Assembly (NCBI RefSeq): GCF_032017025.1
Contig: NZ_DALZQO010000003.1
Span: 123,781 to 187,780 of the forward strand
DNA from: Hydrogenoanaerobacterium sp032017025
GTDB taxonomy: Bacteria > Bacillota > Clostridia > Oscillospirales > Ruminococcaceae
Direction of reading: 5' to 3'
DNA length: 64,000 nt
The notes below the pieces were generated by a model. The model ran no database searches. It had not been told where the DNA came from and was given only the letters and a program-made list of their open reading frames with translations. The position numbers and the translations under genes are program-made. Shown here one piece after another: positions 1 through 8,544 of this stretch (positions are counted from its first letter, which is position 1; every line of letters begins with the position of its first letter).

Positions 1-1
1 T

Positions 2-778
2 CCTGCTGAGCTTGCGGGTGTTCAGCTGGCTGGCGATGTTGCAGACCTTGCTGTGCGCCCTGACGTGGCGATCCTATGTGCTCCTACCCGTGCCGTGCCC
101 GAGTTTGCAAAGCAATGCCTTGAGCTTGGCATCAACACCGTAGACAGTTACGATATTCATGGCGGCATTTGGGATTTGAAAAGCTCGCTTGACCCGATTG
201 CGAGGGCACATGGCGCGGTATCGGTGCACTCGGCGGGATGGGACCCCGGTTCGGATTCGATTGTGCGCGCGCTGATGCTTGCCGCAGCACCTAAGGGGAT
301 TACCTACACCAACTTCGGCCCTGGTATGAGTATGGGACACACCGTTGCAGTCAAAGCGATTGAAGGGGTGCGCAAGGCACTGTCAATGACCATTCCTCTG
401 GGCACCTCAATTCACCGCAGAATGGTTTACATTGAGTTGGAAAAAGGCTATACCTGTGAGGAAGTAGCCAAAAAAATTAAGGCGGATGCATACTTTGCAC
501 ATGATGAAACCCATGTTATTGAGGTTGCCGACGTGGACGCACTGCACGATATGGGGCACGGGGTAAATATGGTGCGCAAGGGTGTTTCGGGTATCACCCA
601 GAACCAGCAGTTTGAATTTAGCATGAAAATCAACAACCCCGCCCTCACCGCACAAATTTTAGTAAGCGCGGCAAGAGCCAGCGTAAAGCAGGCACCGGGC
701 GCGTACACCATGATTGAAATTCCCGTAATCGACCTGCTGGAGGGTGACCGCGAAATGCTGATTCGACAGCTGGTGTGA
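2..778 (+). CDS. ddh: meso-diaminopimelate D-dehydrogenase, 5'-truncated by window edge
   Basis: NADPH-dependent enzyme that makes meso-diaminopimelate in one step from tetrahydrodipicolinate, for lysine and peptidoglycan. The frame is open from the first bases, so the N-terminal Rossmann part (about 65-70 residues of a roughly 326-residue family) lies outside the window; a GTG at 53 is an internal codon, not a start. Family features visible are CAPTRAVPEFA near the nucleotide-binding fold, SAGWDPGSDS, the GPGMSMGHT substrate loop and HRRMVYIE near the C-terminal domain. It is followed by about 180 bases with no gene before the next promoter, so it is probably the end of its transcript. Identification is by family resemblance. 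Confidence 0.9.
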   Translation, partial: PAELAGVQLAGDVADLAVRPDVAILCAPTRAVPEFAKQCLELGINTVDSYDIHGGIWDLKSSLDPIARAHGAVSVHSAGWDPGSDSIVRALMLAAAPKGITYTNFGPGMSMGHTVAVKAIEGVRKALSMTIPLGTSIHRRMVYIELEKGYTCEEVAKKIKADAYFAHDETHVIEVADVDALHDMGHGVNMVRKGVSGITQNQQFEFSMKINNPALTAQILVSAARASVKQAPGAYTMIEIPVIDLLEGDREMLIRQLV

Positions 779-908
779 TTTGTGCTATCATAGAACTTGC
801 AAAAGCTTTCAGCTGAATGAAACACCCGGCTGCTTGTACAAAATCTAAAACGATTTGTGGGCAAGGGCGTTTTTGCCTGTATTATCTCACAAAAAGGCGG
901 AAAAGCTA

Positions 909-937
909 TTGACAAAGCCGCTTTAGAACTATATAAT
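909..937 (+). promoter_or_regulatory. Sigma-A promoter for yceD-rpmF
   Basis: TTGACA at 909-914 and TATAAT at 932-937 are separated by exactly 17 bases, a perfect consensus promoter. Transcription would begin near 944, about 20 bases before the first gene of the pair. The gap 779-908 upstream shows only small inverted repeats and no convincing terminator. Confidence 0.9.
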
Positions 938-962
938 ATTCTGCGTGGCGTTATGAGGTGTC

Positions 963-1463
963 ATGATGATGATTGATTTAAAACAGCTCTTCGAAATTGT
1001 GGGGGAAAGCGTCAATTTTGACTGCAATCTCAACCTTTCGGGGGTCAAGCTGGGAATGACAAACCCCTTTACCGAGCCTGTACATCTGAGCGGTAAGGTT
1101 ACAAACCGCGCGGGTATAGTATCCCTAAGCTATACTGCATCCGCTATTGCTCACACTGTTTGCGACAGATGTCTTGCTCCTATCGATACCCCTGTTGTGT
1201 TTGGCTTCGAACACATTTTGGTGAAACAGGTCAATGATGACAGCAACGATGAACTCGTTGTGGTGCCCAACCTTGTGTTGGACTTGGATGAGCTGGCGTC
1301 GTCCGATATTATACTTGAATTGCCCAGTAAGGTTTTGTGTAAAGAGGATTGCAAGGGAATATGCCCCACTTGTGGCATAAATTTAAATGAAAAGTCATGC
1401 AATTGCACCCAAAAGCGGGTTGACCCGCGCCTTGAAATATTAAGTAAATTACTGGAAAATTAA
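963..1463 (+). CDS. YceD/DUF177 family protein
   Basis: A 166-residue protein of the YceD (DUF177) family, almost always encoded directly before rpmF as here and linked to rRNA/50S metabolism in other bacteria. The C-terminal third carries the characteristic cysteine cluster (CKEDCKGICPTCG, then a CNC near the end), likely a metal site, ahead of a DPRLEIL tail. The start is ambiguous because three ATG codons are adjacent (963, 966, 969). It lies 30 bases upstream of rpmF under a consensus promoter, so the two are cotranscribed. The biochemical role in Firmicutes is not established. Confidence 0.85.
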   Translation: MMMIDLKQLFEIVGESVNFDCNLNLSGVKLGMTNPFTEPVHLSGKVTNRAGIVSLSYTASAIAHTVCDRCLAPIDTPVVFGFEHILVKQVNDDSNDELVVVPNLVLDLDELASSDIILELPSKVLCKEDCKGICPTCGINLNEKSCNCTQKRVDPRLEILSKLLEN

Positions 1464-1493
1464 AAATACACAGTTTATAAGGAGGTGCTGAAC

Positions 1494-1676
1494 ATGGCAG
1501 TACCAAAGAGAAAAGTATCAAAAGCAAGAAGAGATAAAAGACGTTCCAGCGTCTGGAAGCTGGATGCTCCCGCTTTCTCCAAATGCACACAGTGCGGTGA
1601 GCTGAAAATGCCTCACAGAGTTTGCCCGAACTGCGGTTTCTATAAAGGCAAAGAGGTTATCAAGAAAGAGGCTTAA
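1494..1676 (+). CDS. rpmF: 50S ribosomal protein L32
   Basis: A 60-residue protein beginning MAVPKRKVSKARRDKRR, the classic L32 start. The ATG at 1494 is chosen over an upstream in-frame GTG at 1485 because AAGGAGG at about 1479-1485 is well spaced from it. Two CxxC pairs (CTQC and CPNC) show it is the zinc-binding C+ form. Highly basic N-terminus, usual length. Cotranscribed with the upstream yceD-type gene and followed at once by a strong terminator. Confidence 0.97.
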   Translation: MAVPKRKVSKARRDKRRSSVWKLDAPAFSKCTQCGELKMPHRVCPNCGFYKGKEVIKKEA

Positions 1677-1690
1677 TTGCCTCTCAAAGG

Positions 1691-1722
1691 ATGAGGGAGG
1701 ATTTATCCTCCCTCATTTTTTT
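1691..1722 (+). terminator. Rho-independent terminator after rpmF
   Basis: An 11-bp perfect stem (ATGAGGGAGGA / TCCTCCCTCAT) with a short loop is followed by a run of T. It sits 14 bases after the rpmF stop and closes the yceD-rpmF transcript. Confidence 0.9.
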
Positions 1723-1793
1723 CGACGGCAGCACTTTGTATAATAGGTACTCGGGCGTAGAACGCTACCATAGAAAGGGGAGAACTCATTGCA

Positions 1794-3122
1794 ATGTCTG
1801 TAAAAATAAAAAGTGTCGAGCATCGCTCACCCGCACAGAAGGCCGGCATTGCGGCGGGTGAAACCCTGCATACCATTAACGGCAACCCCATTGTGGATGT
1901 GCTGGACTATCGTTTTTATATGACCGATGAAAAACTTGATGTTGAGGTGGAGGATATCGGCGGTAAGCGCCGTCATATTGCCATTGCCAAGCAGGAGTAT
2001 GACGACCTCGGGCTGGACTTTGAAACCTATCTGATGGACCGGCAGCATACCTGCAAAAACAAGTGTGTTTTTTGTTTTGTCGACCAAATGCCGCCCAATA
2101 TGCGCGACACCTTATATGTGAAGGACGACGATTCGCGGATGTCCTTCTTGTTTGGGAACTACATCACGCTTACCAACCTCACCGGCGAAGATATTGACCG
2201 CATTATCAAAATGCGCATCAGCCCGATCAATGTTTCGGTGCACAGCACCAACCCCGAGTTGCGCATTACGCTGATGAAAAACCCGGCAGCGGCGACTTCG
2301 CTGCGGTATTTAAAACGGCTGGCGGAGCATGATATTAAAATCAACACCCAGCTCGTGCTTTGTCCCGGTGTTAATGACGGTAAAGAGCTGGAACGCAGCA
2401 TTACCGATTTGGCACAGTTGTTCCCCGCAGTAGAGAGCATTGCTTGCGTACCGGTGGGTACTACAAAATTTCGCGATGGGCTGTACCCGCTGCGCCCCTA
2501 CACCAAAGATGAGGCGGGGCAGGTGATTGATACCATTCACCGCTATTCCGATGGATTTTTAAAGGAGCACGGCGAACGTATCGTTTACCCTGCCGATGAA
2601 TTTTTTCTGCTGGCAGAGCGGCCTATCCCCGATGAGGAATATTACGGCGGATTCGATCAGCTTGAGAACGGCGTAGGGCTGCTTGCGATGCTGAAACAGG
2701 AGTTTGCCGAGGCACTTGCTGACGCGCGTGAAAGCAATAAAAAACGCAGTGTAACGATTGCAACGGGTGTTGCGGCGGGTGAATTTATGAAAACACTTGC
2801 GACACAGGCACAAAACAAGTACAATCAACTCAGATGCCGCGTTGAAATAATACGGAATGTATATTTTGGCGAAAACATAACTGTAGCGGGGCTGATTACA
2901 GGTACAGACTTGATTGCACAGCTCAAAGGCAAAGACCTCGGTGAAGAGGTGCTCATTAGCTCGGCGATGCTGCGGCATGAGCAGGACCGTTTTTTGGACG
3001 ACCTTACCATCGAACAGGTGGAGGATGCACTGGGTGTGAAGCTCTCGGTGGTGGACAATGACGGCTACGAGCTGCTGGGCAGCATGCTCGATGAAGACCT
3101 GTGGGCAGATGCCTGTGAGTAA
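1794..3122 (+). CDS. DUF512 family protein (PDZ plus radical-SAM-like)
   Basis: A 442-residue protein of the DUF512 family common in Clostridia. The first 60-70 residues form a PDZ-like domain (AGIAAGETLHTINGNPI). Around residues 82-92 a CKNKCVFCF motif gives the CxxxCxxC spacing of a radical SAM [4Fe-4S] site, and a TIM-barrel-like middle follows (TQLVLCPGVND). The C-terminal third is the DUF512 domain proper. Its usual place directly upstream of der is kept here. The start at 1794 has a GGGGAG about 12 bases upstream, and a weak TATAAT at 1739 may drive it. The substrate and reaction are unknown. Confidence 0.88.
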   Translation: MSVKIKSVEHRSPAQKAGIAAGETLHTINGNPIVDVLDYRFYMTDEKLDVEVEDIGGKRRHIAIAKQEYDDLGLDFETYLMDRQHTCKNKCVFCFVDQMPPNMRDTLYVKDDDSRMSFLFGNYITLTNLTGEDIDRIIKMRISPINVSVHSTNPELRITLMKNPAAATSLRYLKRLAEHDIKINTQLVLCPGVNDGKELERSITDLAQLFPAVESIACVPVGTTKFRDGLYPLRPYTKDEAGQVIDTIHRYSDGFLKEHGERIVYPADEFFLLAERPIPDEEYYGGFDQLENGVGLLAMLKQEFAEALADARESNKKRSVTIATGVAAGEFMKTLATQAQNKYNQLRCRVEIIRNVYFGENITVAGLITGTDLIAQLKGKDLGEEVLISSAMLRHEQDRFLDDLTIEQVEDALGVKLSVVDNDGYELLGSMLDEDLWADACE

Positions 3123-3174
3123 GCAGAGAAAGATAAACAGGTAAACAATAGTTTACGGTTCATAAGTTATCGAG

Positions 3175-3232
3175 CAGAGCGTAAAATAAAAGGCGAAAAG
3201 CACTCGTACGGATTACAGGCGGGCGTTGCTCG
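3175..3232 (+). repeat. 58-bp direct repeat, copy 1
   Basis: First copy of an imperfect tandem repeat in the DUF512-der gap; copy 2 begins 98 bases later. The copies differ at 8 of 58 positions and all eight differences are transitions. Each copy is preceded by a short hairpin (GTAAAC..GTTTAC here, GCAA..TTGC before copy 2), so the repeating unit is probably close to 98 bp. It contains a degenerate form of the GCGGGC..GCCCGC palindrome. Confidence 0.85.
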
Positions 3233-3272
3233 AAACGGCAGGCAAATTCTACTTGCAAGGTAAGTGAGCGGA

Positions 3273-3330
3273 CAGAGTGTAAAATAAAAAACGAAAAATA
3301 CTCATACGGATTACAAGCGGGCGTTGCCCG
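3273..3330 (+). repeat. 58-bp direct repeat, copy 2, ending in palindrome
   Basis: Second copy of the repeat, richer in A and T than copy 1. It ends in the perfect palindrome GCGGGCGTTGCCCGC (3317-3331), which lies just 2 bases before the AGGAGG ribosome-binding site of der at 3334-3339. In RNA this hairpin would sit against the der translation start. Confidence 0.85.
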
Positions 3331-3348
3331 CAGAGGAGGCGGAAATTT

Positions 3349-4668
3349 ATGTCAAAACCGATTATTGCAGTGGTTGGGCGGCCCAACGTGGGTAAATCTA
3401 CCCTGTTCAATAAGCTGATTGGCCAGCGTCTTTCTATTGTGGAAGACACACCCGGTGTAACGCGCGACCGTATCTACGCGGAGTGCGAATGGCTGAACAA
3501 AGAGGTTATGCTGGTGGATACCGGCGGTATCGAACCGAAAACCGATGATATCATTCTGTCGCAGATGCGCCATCAGGCACAGATTGCAATCGAAAGTGCG
3601 GATGTCATTATCCTTGTTGTGGATATTAAAACAGGCGTTACCGCAACCGACCAGGATATTGCGATGATGCTGCAGAAGAGCGGTAAGCCCATTGTGCTGT
3701 GTGTCAATAAATGTGACGCGCCCGGTCAGGTTCCGCCCGATTTTTACGAATTTTACAACCTCGGCTTGGGCGACCCCGTTGCAGTATCGTCGGTGCATGG
3801 GCATGGCACAGGTGACCTGCTCGACGAGTGCTTCAAGCACATCGATTTTGACCGTGCCGAGGAATACGAAGACGATTACATCAAGGTGGCGATCATCGGA
3901 AAGCCCAACGTTGGCAAAAGCTCGCTCGTTAACAAAATTGCGGGCGAGGAGCGCATGATCGTCTCCGACATCGCCGGCACCACCCGAGACTCCACCGATA
4001 CGGTTATAAACGATGAACGCGGCAAATATGTATTTATTGATACCGCGGGCATCCGCAGAAAAAGCCGTGTAGAAGAGAACATTGAGCGCTATTCGGTGCT
4101 CCGCTCTTATATGGCGGTGGATCGCAGCGATGTCTGCGTCATATTAATTGATGCGCTTGAGGGTTTTACCGAGCAGGACAGCAAGATTGCAGGCTATGCG
4201 CATGAGCAAGGCAAGGGATGCATCATTGCGGTGAACAAATGGGATGCTGTGGAAAAAGACGGCAAGACTATGCAGGAGTACCAAAAAAAGCTGGAGAACG
4301 ATTTCAGCTTTATGTCATACGCGCCTTTTGTGTTTATTTCGGCAAAAACAGGGCAGAGGCTGGATAAGCTGTTTGAAATGATCCACTATGTGAACGAGCA
4401 GAACTGTATGCGTATCTCCACCGGTAAGCTCAACGATGTGCTTGCTTATGCGACAGCGCGCGTTCAGCCGCCAACAGACAAGGGCAAGCGCCTGAAGATC
4501 TACTACATTACACAGGCCTCCATCCGCCCGCCGACATTTGTATCATTTGTCAACAAAGCGGAGTTGTACCATTTCTCGTATCAGCGCTACATCGAGAACC
4601 AGATCCGTGAGACTTTTGGCTTGCAGGGTACCCCTATCCGTATGGTGACAAGGCAAAGAGGCGAGTAG
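3349..4668 (+). CDS. der: Ribosome biogenesis GTPase Der
   Basis: Essential tandem GTPase (EngA) needed for 50S assembly. At 439 residues it has the family's normal length. Two complete G domains are visible: GRPNVGKST near residue 10 with DTGG near 57, then GKPNVGKSS near 183 with DTAG and NKWD, followed by the C-terminal KH-like domain. An AGGAGG at 3334-3339 supports the ATG at 3349. It is the first gene of the der-plsY-gpsA order typical of Clostridia. Confidence 0.97.
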   Translation: MSKPIIAVVGRPNVGKSTLFNKLIGQRLSIVEDTPGVTRDRIYAECEWLNKEVMLVDTGGIEPKTDDIILSQMRHQAQIAIESADVIILVVDIKTGVTATDQDIAMMLQKSGKPIVLCVNKCDAPGQVPPDFYEFYNLGLGDPVAVSSVHGHGTGDLLDECFKHIDFDRAEEYEDDYIKVAIIGKPNVGKSSLVNKIAGEERMIVSDIAGTTRDSTDTVINDERGKYVFIDTAGIRRKSRVEENIERYSVLRSYMAVDRSDVCVILIDALEGFTEQDSKIAGYAHEQGKGCIIAVNKWDAVEKDGKTMQEYQKKLENDFSFMSYAPFVFISAKTGQRLDKLFEMIHYVNEQNCMRISTGKLNDVLAYATARVQPPTDKGKRLKIYYITQASIRPPTFVSFVNKAELYHFSYQRYIENQIRETFGLQGTPIRMVTRQRGE

Positions 4669-4785
4669 GCTCATAAAATTTCTTCAAATTTCCTGTGGGG
4701 GTGTCCCCGCTCTTGAAATATGGCGGCGTACGCGTTATGATAGTAACAGCTACAGCCACCAAACTTCATCTTCGGAGGGATTGCG

Positions 4786-5442
4786 ATGTCGACACAGACT
4801 GCTATCATTCTTGGCGCCCTGATTGTTGCGGTATGCTCCTATTTACTTGGCAGCATCAGTTGGTCGGTGATTGTTTCCAAGCTGTTTTTTCATAAGGACG
4901 TGCGCGACTTTGGCAGCGGTAATGCAGGCATGACCAATGTTTTGCGTACCTTTGGCAAAGGTGCCGCCGCGCTGGTAACGGTGGGCGATTTCAGCAAAAG
5001 CATTATCACGGTGGCGGTAAGCAGGGCGGTTTTCAGCAACCTGTTCGGCACACTGCCGTTTGACATCGGCTTTGTCGCAGGCATATTTACCATTCTGGGG
5101 CATCTGTTCCCGCTTTATTTTGGGTTTAAGGGCGGCAAGGGCGTGCTGACATCACTGGGTATGATTCTGGTCATTAACCCGATTGTATTTCTGGTGCTGT
5201 TGGTTATCTGTGTGCCGCTTTTGTTTCTTTGCAAAATTGTATCAGCTGTGTCTATTACGGGTGCGGTGCTCTATCCCATCGTTACATACGTTGTGCTCAC
5301 AATAACCAACAGGCCCGCTGTGATCGACACTGTTTTTTCGGTGTTCATCGGGCTGATTGTGGTGTATATGCACCGCGTAAATATTAAACGCCTGATGAAC
5401 GGTACGGAGTATAAATTTGGAAAACCAAAGGAAGAAAAATAG
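4786..5442 (+). CDS. plsY: Glycerol-3-phosphate acyltransferase PlsY
   Basis: Polytopic membrane enzyme that transfers an acyl group from acyl-phosphate to glycerol 3-phosphate, the first step of phospholipid synthesis. 218 residues with about five membrane segments. Conserved motifs seen are GSGNAGMTNVLRTFG (acyl-phosphate/G3P site) and GHLFPLYFGFKGGKGV. The ATG has a CGGAGGG Shine-Dalgarno 8-10 bases upstream. The reading frame ends within the SD region of gpsA, which suggests tight coupling with the enzyme that supplies its substrate. Confidence 0.95.
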   Translation: MSTQTAIILGALIVAVCSYLLGSISWSVIVSKLFFHKDVRDFGSGNAGMTNVLRTFGKGAAALVTVGDFSKSIITVAVSRAVFSNLFGTLPFDIGFVAGIFTILGHLFPLYFGFKGGKGVLTSLGMILVINPIVFLVLLVICVPLLFLCKIVSAVSITGAVLYPIVTYVVLTITNRPAVIDTVFSVFIGLIVVYMHRVNIKRLMNGTEYKFGKPKEEK

Positions 5443-5455
5443 GAGGGAACAGCAC

Positions 5456-6469
5456 GTGGCAAAGATTGGTGTATTAGGAGCCGGAGGCTTTGGCATTGCC
5501 CTTTCGGTGATGTGTAATAAAATGGAGCACGAGGTGACCCTGTGGAGTGCATTTCCTGCTGAAATTACGGCAATCATACGCGATGGGCAGAACCTGCGTC
5601 TGCTGCCCAAGGTAAAAATTCCGCAGGAGATCAAGCTTACAAGCACCATTGCAGATGTACAGGGCTGTGACCTTGTTATTTTGGCGGTACCGTCGTTTGC
5701 AATTCGTGAAACGGCGCGGAAGCTTCAGCCTTATATGGCACAAGGCAGCGTGCTTGCCTCGGTGGCAAAGGGCTTGGAAGATCAGTCGCACAAGCGCCTT
5801 TCTGAAGTAATTGCCGAAGAGCTGCCGCAGTGTGAGGTTGTGGTGATTTCGGGGCCCTCCCACGCCGAGGAGGTTGCAACAGGTGTACCCACCACCGTGG
5901 TTGCCGCTTCGGCAAACCGTGAGGCTGCGGAGCTGGTGCAGGATGTTCTTATGAACCCTACCTTGCGTATCTACGTGAATGATGACATTAAGGGCGTGGA
6001 GTTTGGTGGTGCGCTGAAAAACGTAATTGCGCTTGCCGCCGGTGTTTGCGACGGCCTAAAGCTGGGTGACAACACCAAAGCCGCATTGATGACCCGTGGC
6101 ATTACTGAAATTGCAAGGCTTGGCGTTGCACTGGGTGCACACCATGAGACATTTGGCGGGCTTTCGGGTATTGGAGACCTTATTGTAACCTGTACCAGTA
6201 TGCATTCGCGCAACCGCCGTGCCGGTATCTTCATTGGGCAGGGTAATACTGCGCGTCAGGCCCTGGAAAAGGTGGGTATGACCGTAGAGGGGTACCTTGC
6301 TACCAAGGCTGCCTACGAGCTCAGCCAAAGCGTGGATGTAGAGATGCCGATCGTAGAGCAGTGCTATCAGGTGCTGTATAAAAACAAGTCACCCAAGCAG
6401 GCGATAGCCGACCTGATGGGGCGACCCAAGCGCCATGAGTCAGAAACCATCTGGCTGCAATCCAAATAA
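5456..6469 (+). CDS. gpsA: NAD(P)H-dependent glycerol-3-phosphate dehydrogenase
   Basis: Makes sn-glycerol 3-phosphate from DHAP for phospholipid synthesis. The protein (337 residues) begins at GTG 5456, which follows AGGAGGG at 5441-5447; an open TTG 39 bases upstream lies inside plsY and would add a charged non-homologous extension. The N-terminal GVLGAGGFG is the Rossmann dinucleotide-binding loop; KNVIALAAG and GGLSGIGDL mark the catalytic C-terminal domain. Pairs functionally with plsY just upstream. Confidence 0.96.
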   Translation: MAKIGVLGAGGFGIALSVMCNKMEHEVTLWSAFPAEITAIIRDGQNLRLLPKVKIPQEIKLTSTIADVQGCDLVILAVPSFAIRETARKLQPYMAQGSVLASVAKGLEDQSHKRLSEVIAEELPQCEVVVISGPSHAEEVATGVPTTVVAASANREAAELVQDVLMNPTLRIYVNDDIKGVEFGGALKNVIALAAGVCDGLKLGDNTKAALMTRGITEIARLGVALGAHHETFGGLSGIGDLIVTCTSMHSRNRRAGIFIGQGNTARQALEKVGMTVEGYLATKAAYELSQSVDVEMPIVEQCYQVLYKNKSPKQAIADLMGRPKRHESETIWLQSK

Positions 6470-6486
6470 GTCTCGGAGGAAAACGA

Positions 6487-6864
6487 ATGGCAGACAAAAA
6501 AGAAAAAGGTAAGGGTTTAAGCCCTACATTTCGGGTAATCGCCGCTCTCTATATTTTATACCTTGCATTTGGCCTGATCAAGGATTTCGGGCAGGTGCCG
6601 AGCAATCAGCGCGTATTTATTGGTATTACGATTGTAGTATTCATTGCGGCACCCATCTGGTTTCTGATTTCGGCATTTAGAGATATTAAGGATCAGAAGG
6701 CGCAAGAGGAAGCGCAGCGAGCTGCCGAGAGCGAGCAGCTTGCCGATGATGAAGATGATGAAGATGAAGATGAAGATGAAGATGCAGTGCTTGATGTCGA
6801 CTATGAAGAATCTGATGACACCATAGATAACAATGAGCACGAAGAAAAGAAGATTGAGGAATAA
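6487..6864 (+). CDS. Small membrane protein with a highly acidic tail
   Basis: A 125-residue protein I do not recognise. A lysine-rich start is followed by two predicted membrane segments (about residues 15-31 and 42-63), then a tail of some 60 residues dominated by Asp and Glu, including an alternating D/E run coded by repeated GAAGATGAT-type triplets. A GGAGG at 6476-6480 precedes the ATG, 17 bases after gpsA, so it is in the same operon. The acidic repeat could vary in length by slippage. Function unknown. Confidence 0.75.
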   Translation: MADKKEKGKGLSPTFRVIAALYILYLAFGLIKDFGQVPSNQRVFIGITIVVFIAAPIWFLISAFRDIKDQKAQEEAQRAAESEQLADDEDDEDEDEDEDAVLDVDYEESDDTIDNNEHEEKKIEE

Positions 6865-6899
6865 AAAAGGTTTCTGAGCATTGGCTCAGAAACCTTTTT
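6864..6899. terminator. Bidirectional terminator
   Basis: A long perfect stem (AAAAAGGTTTCTGAGC / GCTCAGAAACCTTTTT) with a 4-base loop and A/T runs on both sides. It lies between the converging acidic-tail gene and the DUF4097 gene and can serve both. Confidence 0.9.
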
Positions 6900-6904
6900 G
6901 GCAT

Positions 6905-7957
6905 TTATTGAAAGTTCACCGCAATGCTGCCGCCGCCGTTTTGTATGGTAATACTGTTGGGTGCGCCGCTGTTTTGATTGACAGAGCCGGTAAATTTTTC
7001 GTTATTTACATGAATGCTACCAAAATCGGTACTTAGGGCAATACTGTACTGCTCACGCGGGACGTCGGTGCTCAGGCTGACCTTGCCAAAATCGGAATCA
7101 ATGTCGGTGATGCCTGTAAAGGTGCCGCTAAAGCTGATGTCACCGCTGTCGCAGTTTACCCGCAGCCCTTCGGCAGTGGTGTGCTCAGCTGTGATTCTGC
7201 CGAAATCGCTGTCAAATTCGGCGTTGCCAAGGCGGCAGTTTAGCACGGTGGTATCGCCACTGCTGGTGTTGGACTGAAAATTTCTGGTGGTGATGTTTTC
7301 AAAAGTTACTTTTCCAAAGTCACTGTCAAACACCAGCCCATCTGCAGTTATATCGGTAAATCGGCTGTCTCCGCTTGAGACTTCTGCATTAATGTTGGCG
7401 GCACTCACATTGCTGACGGTAAGCTTGCCGAAATCAATCTCTAAATTCAAGGTGTCTTTTACCGCGAGATCCTTCAGCTGAACATCACCCGCTGAGGTTT
7501 TGACCGTGACAAAATCAAGCTGCTCGGCGCGGTAATAAATATAGACATAGCTTTGCCCACGGCTGCCAAAGGGGATACCATCAAAAAATGAAAATACAGA
7601 GCGATTGTCATGCTGCCTTTGCTGAAATTGCAGTGTACCGCCTGCGGAAACGGTGCAGATAGGCTTTGGCTGGTTTATCGCAAAAGCATACTCTACATAG
7701 TTGCGGTCTGAGCGGATGAGCCGCACCTCGGCAAAATCAACATCCGCATCGATACTGGTGAAAGCGCCGGTGTCTACCGTTTGTGCGGTGACCCTGCCGT
7801 CATCGCTGTAGCTGTTTCCGTGGTACCAGCCTGAGGAATTGTTCCAGTAGATACCAATATTCCCACCGCTGATGGCATAGGCGGTTCCTGCAAGCAGTGC
7901 ACCCAATACAACCATGCATGCGGCAACGATTAAAACGATCATCGTACTCTTTTTCAT
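6905..7957 (-). CDS. DUF4097 family beta-strand-repeat protein, membrane-anchored
   Basis: A 350-residue protein with one N-terminal membrane anchor or uncleaved signal (MKKSTMIVLIVAACMVVLGAL). The rest is a beta-helix-like series of repeats in which phrases such as SDFGK and SSGD recur every 20-25 residues, the hallmark of DUF4097/adhesin-like envelope proteins. Translation is coupled to the preceding DUF1700 gene by an ATGA overlap at 7954-7957. The PadR-DUF1700-DUF4097 set is a recurring Firmicutes module tied to cell-envelope stress; the exact role is unknown. Confidence 0.88.
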   Translation of the reverse strand: MKKSTMIVLIVAACMVVLGALLAGTAYAISGGNIGIYWNNSSGWYHGNSYSDDGRVTAQTVDTGAFTSIDADVDFAEVRLIRSDRNYVEYAFAINQPKPICTVSAGGTLQFQQRQHDNRSVFSFFDGIPFGSRGQSYVYIYYRAEQLDFVTVKTSAGDVQLKDLAVKDTLNLEIDFGKLTVSNVSAANINAEVSSGDSRFTDITADGLVFDSDFGKVTFENITTRNFQSNTSSGDTTVLNCRLGNAEFDSDFGRITAEHTTAEGLRVNCDSGDISFSGTFTGITDIDSDFGKVSLSTDVPREQYSIALSTDFGSIHVNNEKFTGSVNQNSGAPNSITIQNGGGSIAVNFQ

Positions 7958-8544
7958 ACCGTTTTCCTCCTAGTTACATTTCTGCTGATTAGACGTGCAA
8001 TACCACTAAAGGTTGCTTTGGCAAGCCACAGAACAGGCAGAAAGAGCAGTAGCCCAAGCCCTGCTACCAGTAACCCCATGCCAATGGCGCATAGCCCCGT
8101 GGGCACGTGAACCCCCAGCATAAAAAAGCCCGCGATAAAGACGGCCAAACCTGCAATTATGAGTGCGAATACCCCGCAGAAAAATGCGAGCAGCACCGCT
8201 GCCGCTGCAGCCACCAGAGCAAAGGCTACACCCGCAATTGCAATTGCAATGGGCAGCGCGATGGGGGAAGCGAACACCGCGAGAACCGCAATCCAAACTG
8301 CGGAAAGCCCCTTCTTCGCCGAATTCTGCGGACGGTATACGGTTAAATCGCGAACCATATATTCCGCTGTGATCTGCTGCGCAATTTTCATTGGGTCGCC
8401 CAGTTCTTCCAATACCTTTTGCACATTTTCTTCACCGGCATCATCGAAATATTCGGTGTAGTAACGAACAGCATTTTCAATCTCCTCGGGCGGCAGTTTT
8501 TGCAGCCCTTCACGCAGCCTCAGAAAAAAATCAAGTCTGGTCAT
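7954..8544 (-). CDS. DUF1700 family membrane protein
   Basis: A 196-residue protein with a cytoplasmic N-terminal domain of about 80 residues typical of DUF1700 (RLREGLQKLPPEEI, YYTEYFDDAGEE, LGDPMKIAQQI) and then several strongly hydrophobic segments. It overlaps padR by 14 bases and the DUF4097 gene by 4, so the three are translationally coupled. In related modules this protein is thought to act with DUF4097 as an envelope sensor or scaffold; that is inference here. Confidence 0.88.
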   Translation of the reverse strand: MTRLDFFLRLREGLQKLPPEEIENAVRYYTEYFDDAGEENVQKVLEELGDPMKIAQQITAEYMVRDLTVYRPQNSAKKGLSAVWIAVLAVFASPIALPIAIAIAGVAFALVAAAAAVLLAFFCGVFALIIAGLAVFIAGFFMLGVHVPTGLCAIGMGLLVAGLGLLLFLPVLWLAKATFSGIARLISRNVTRRKTV

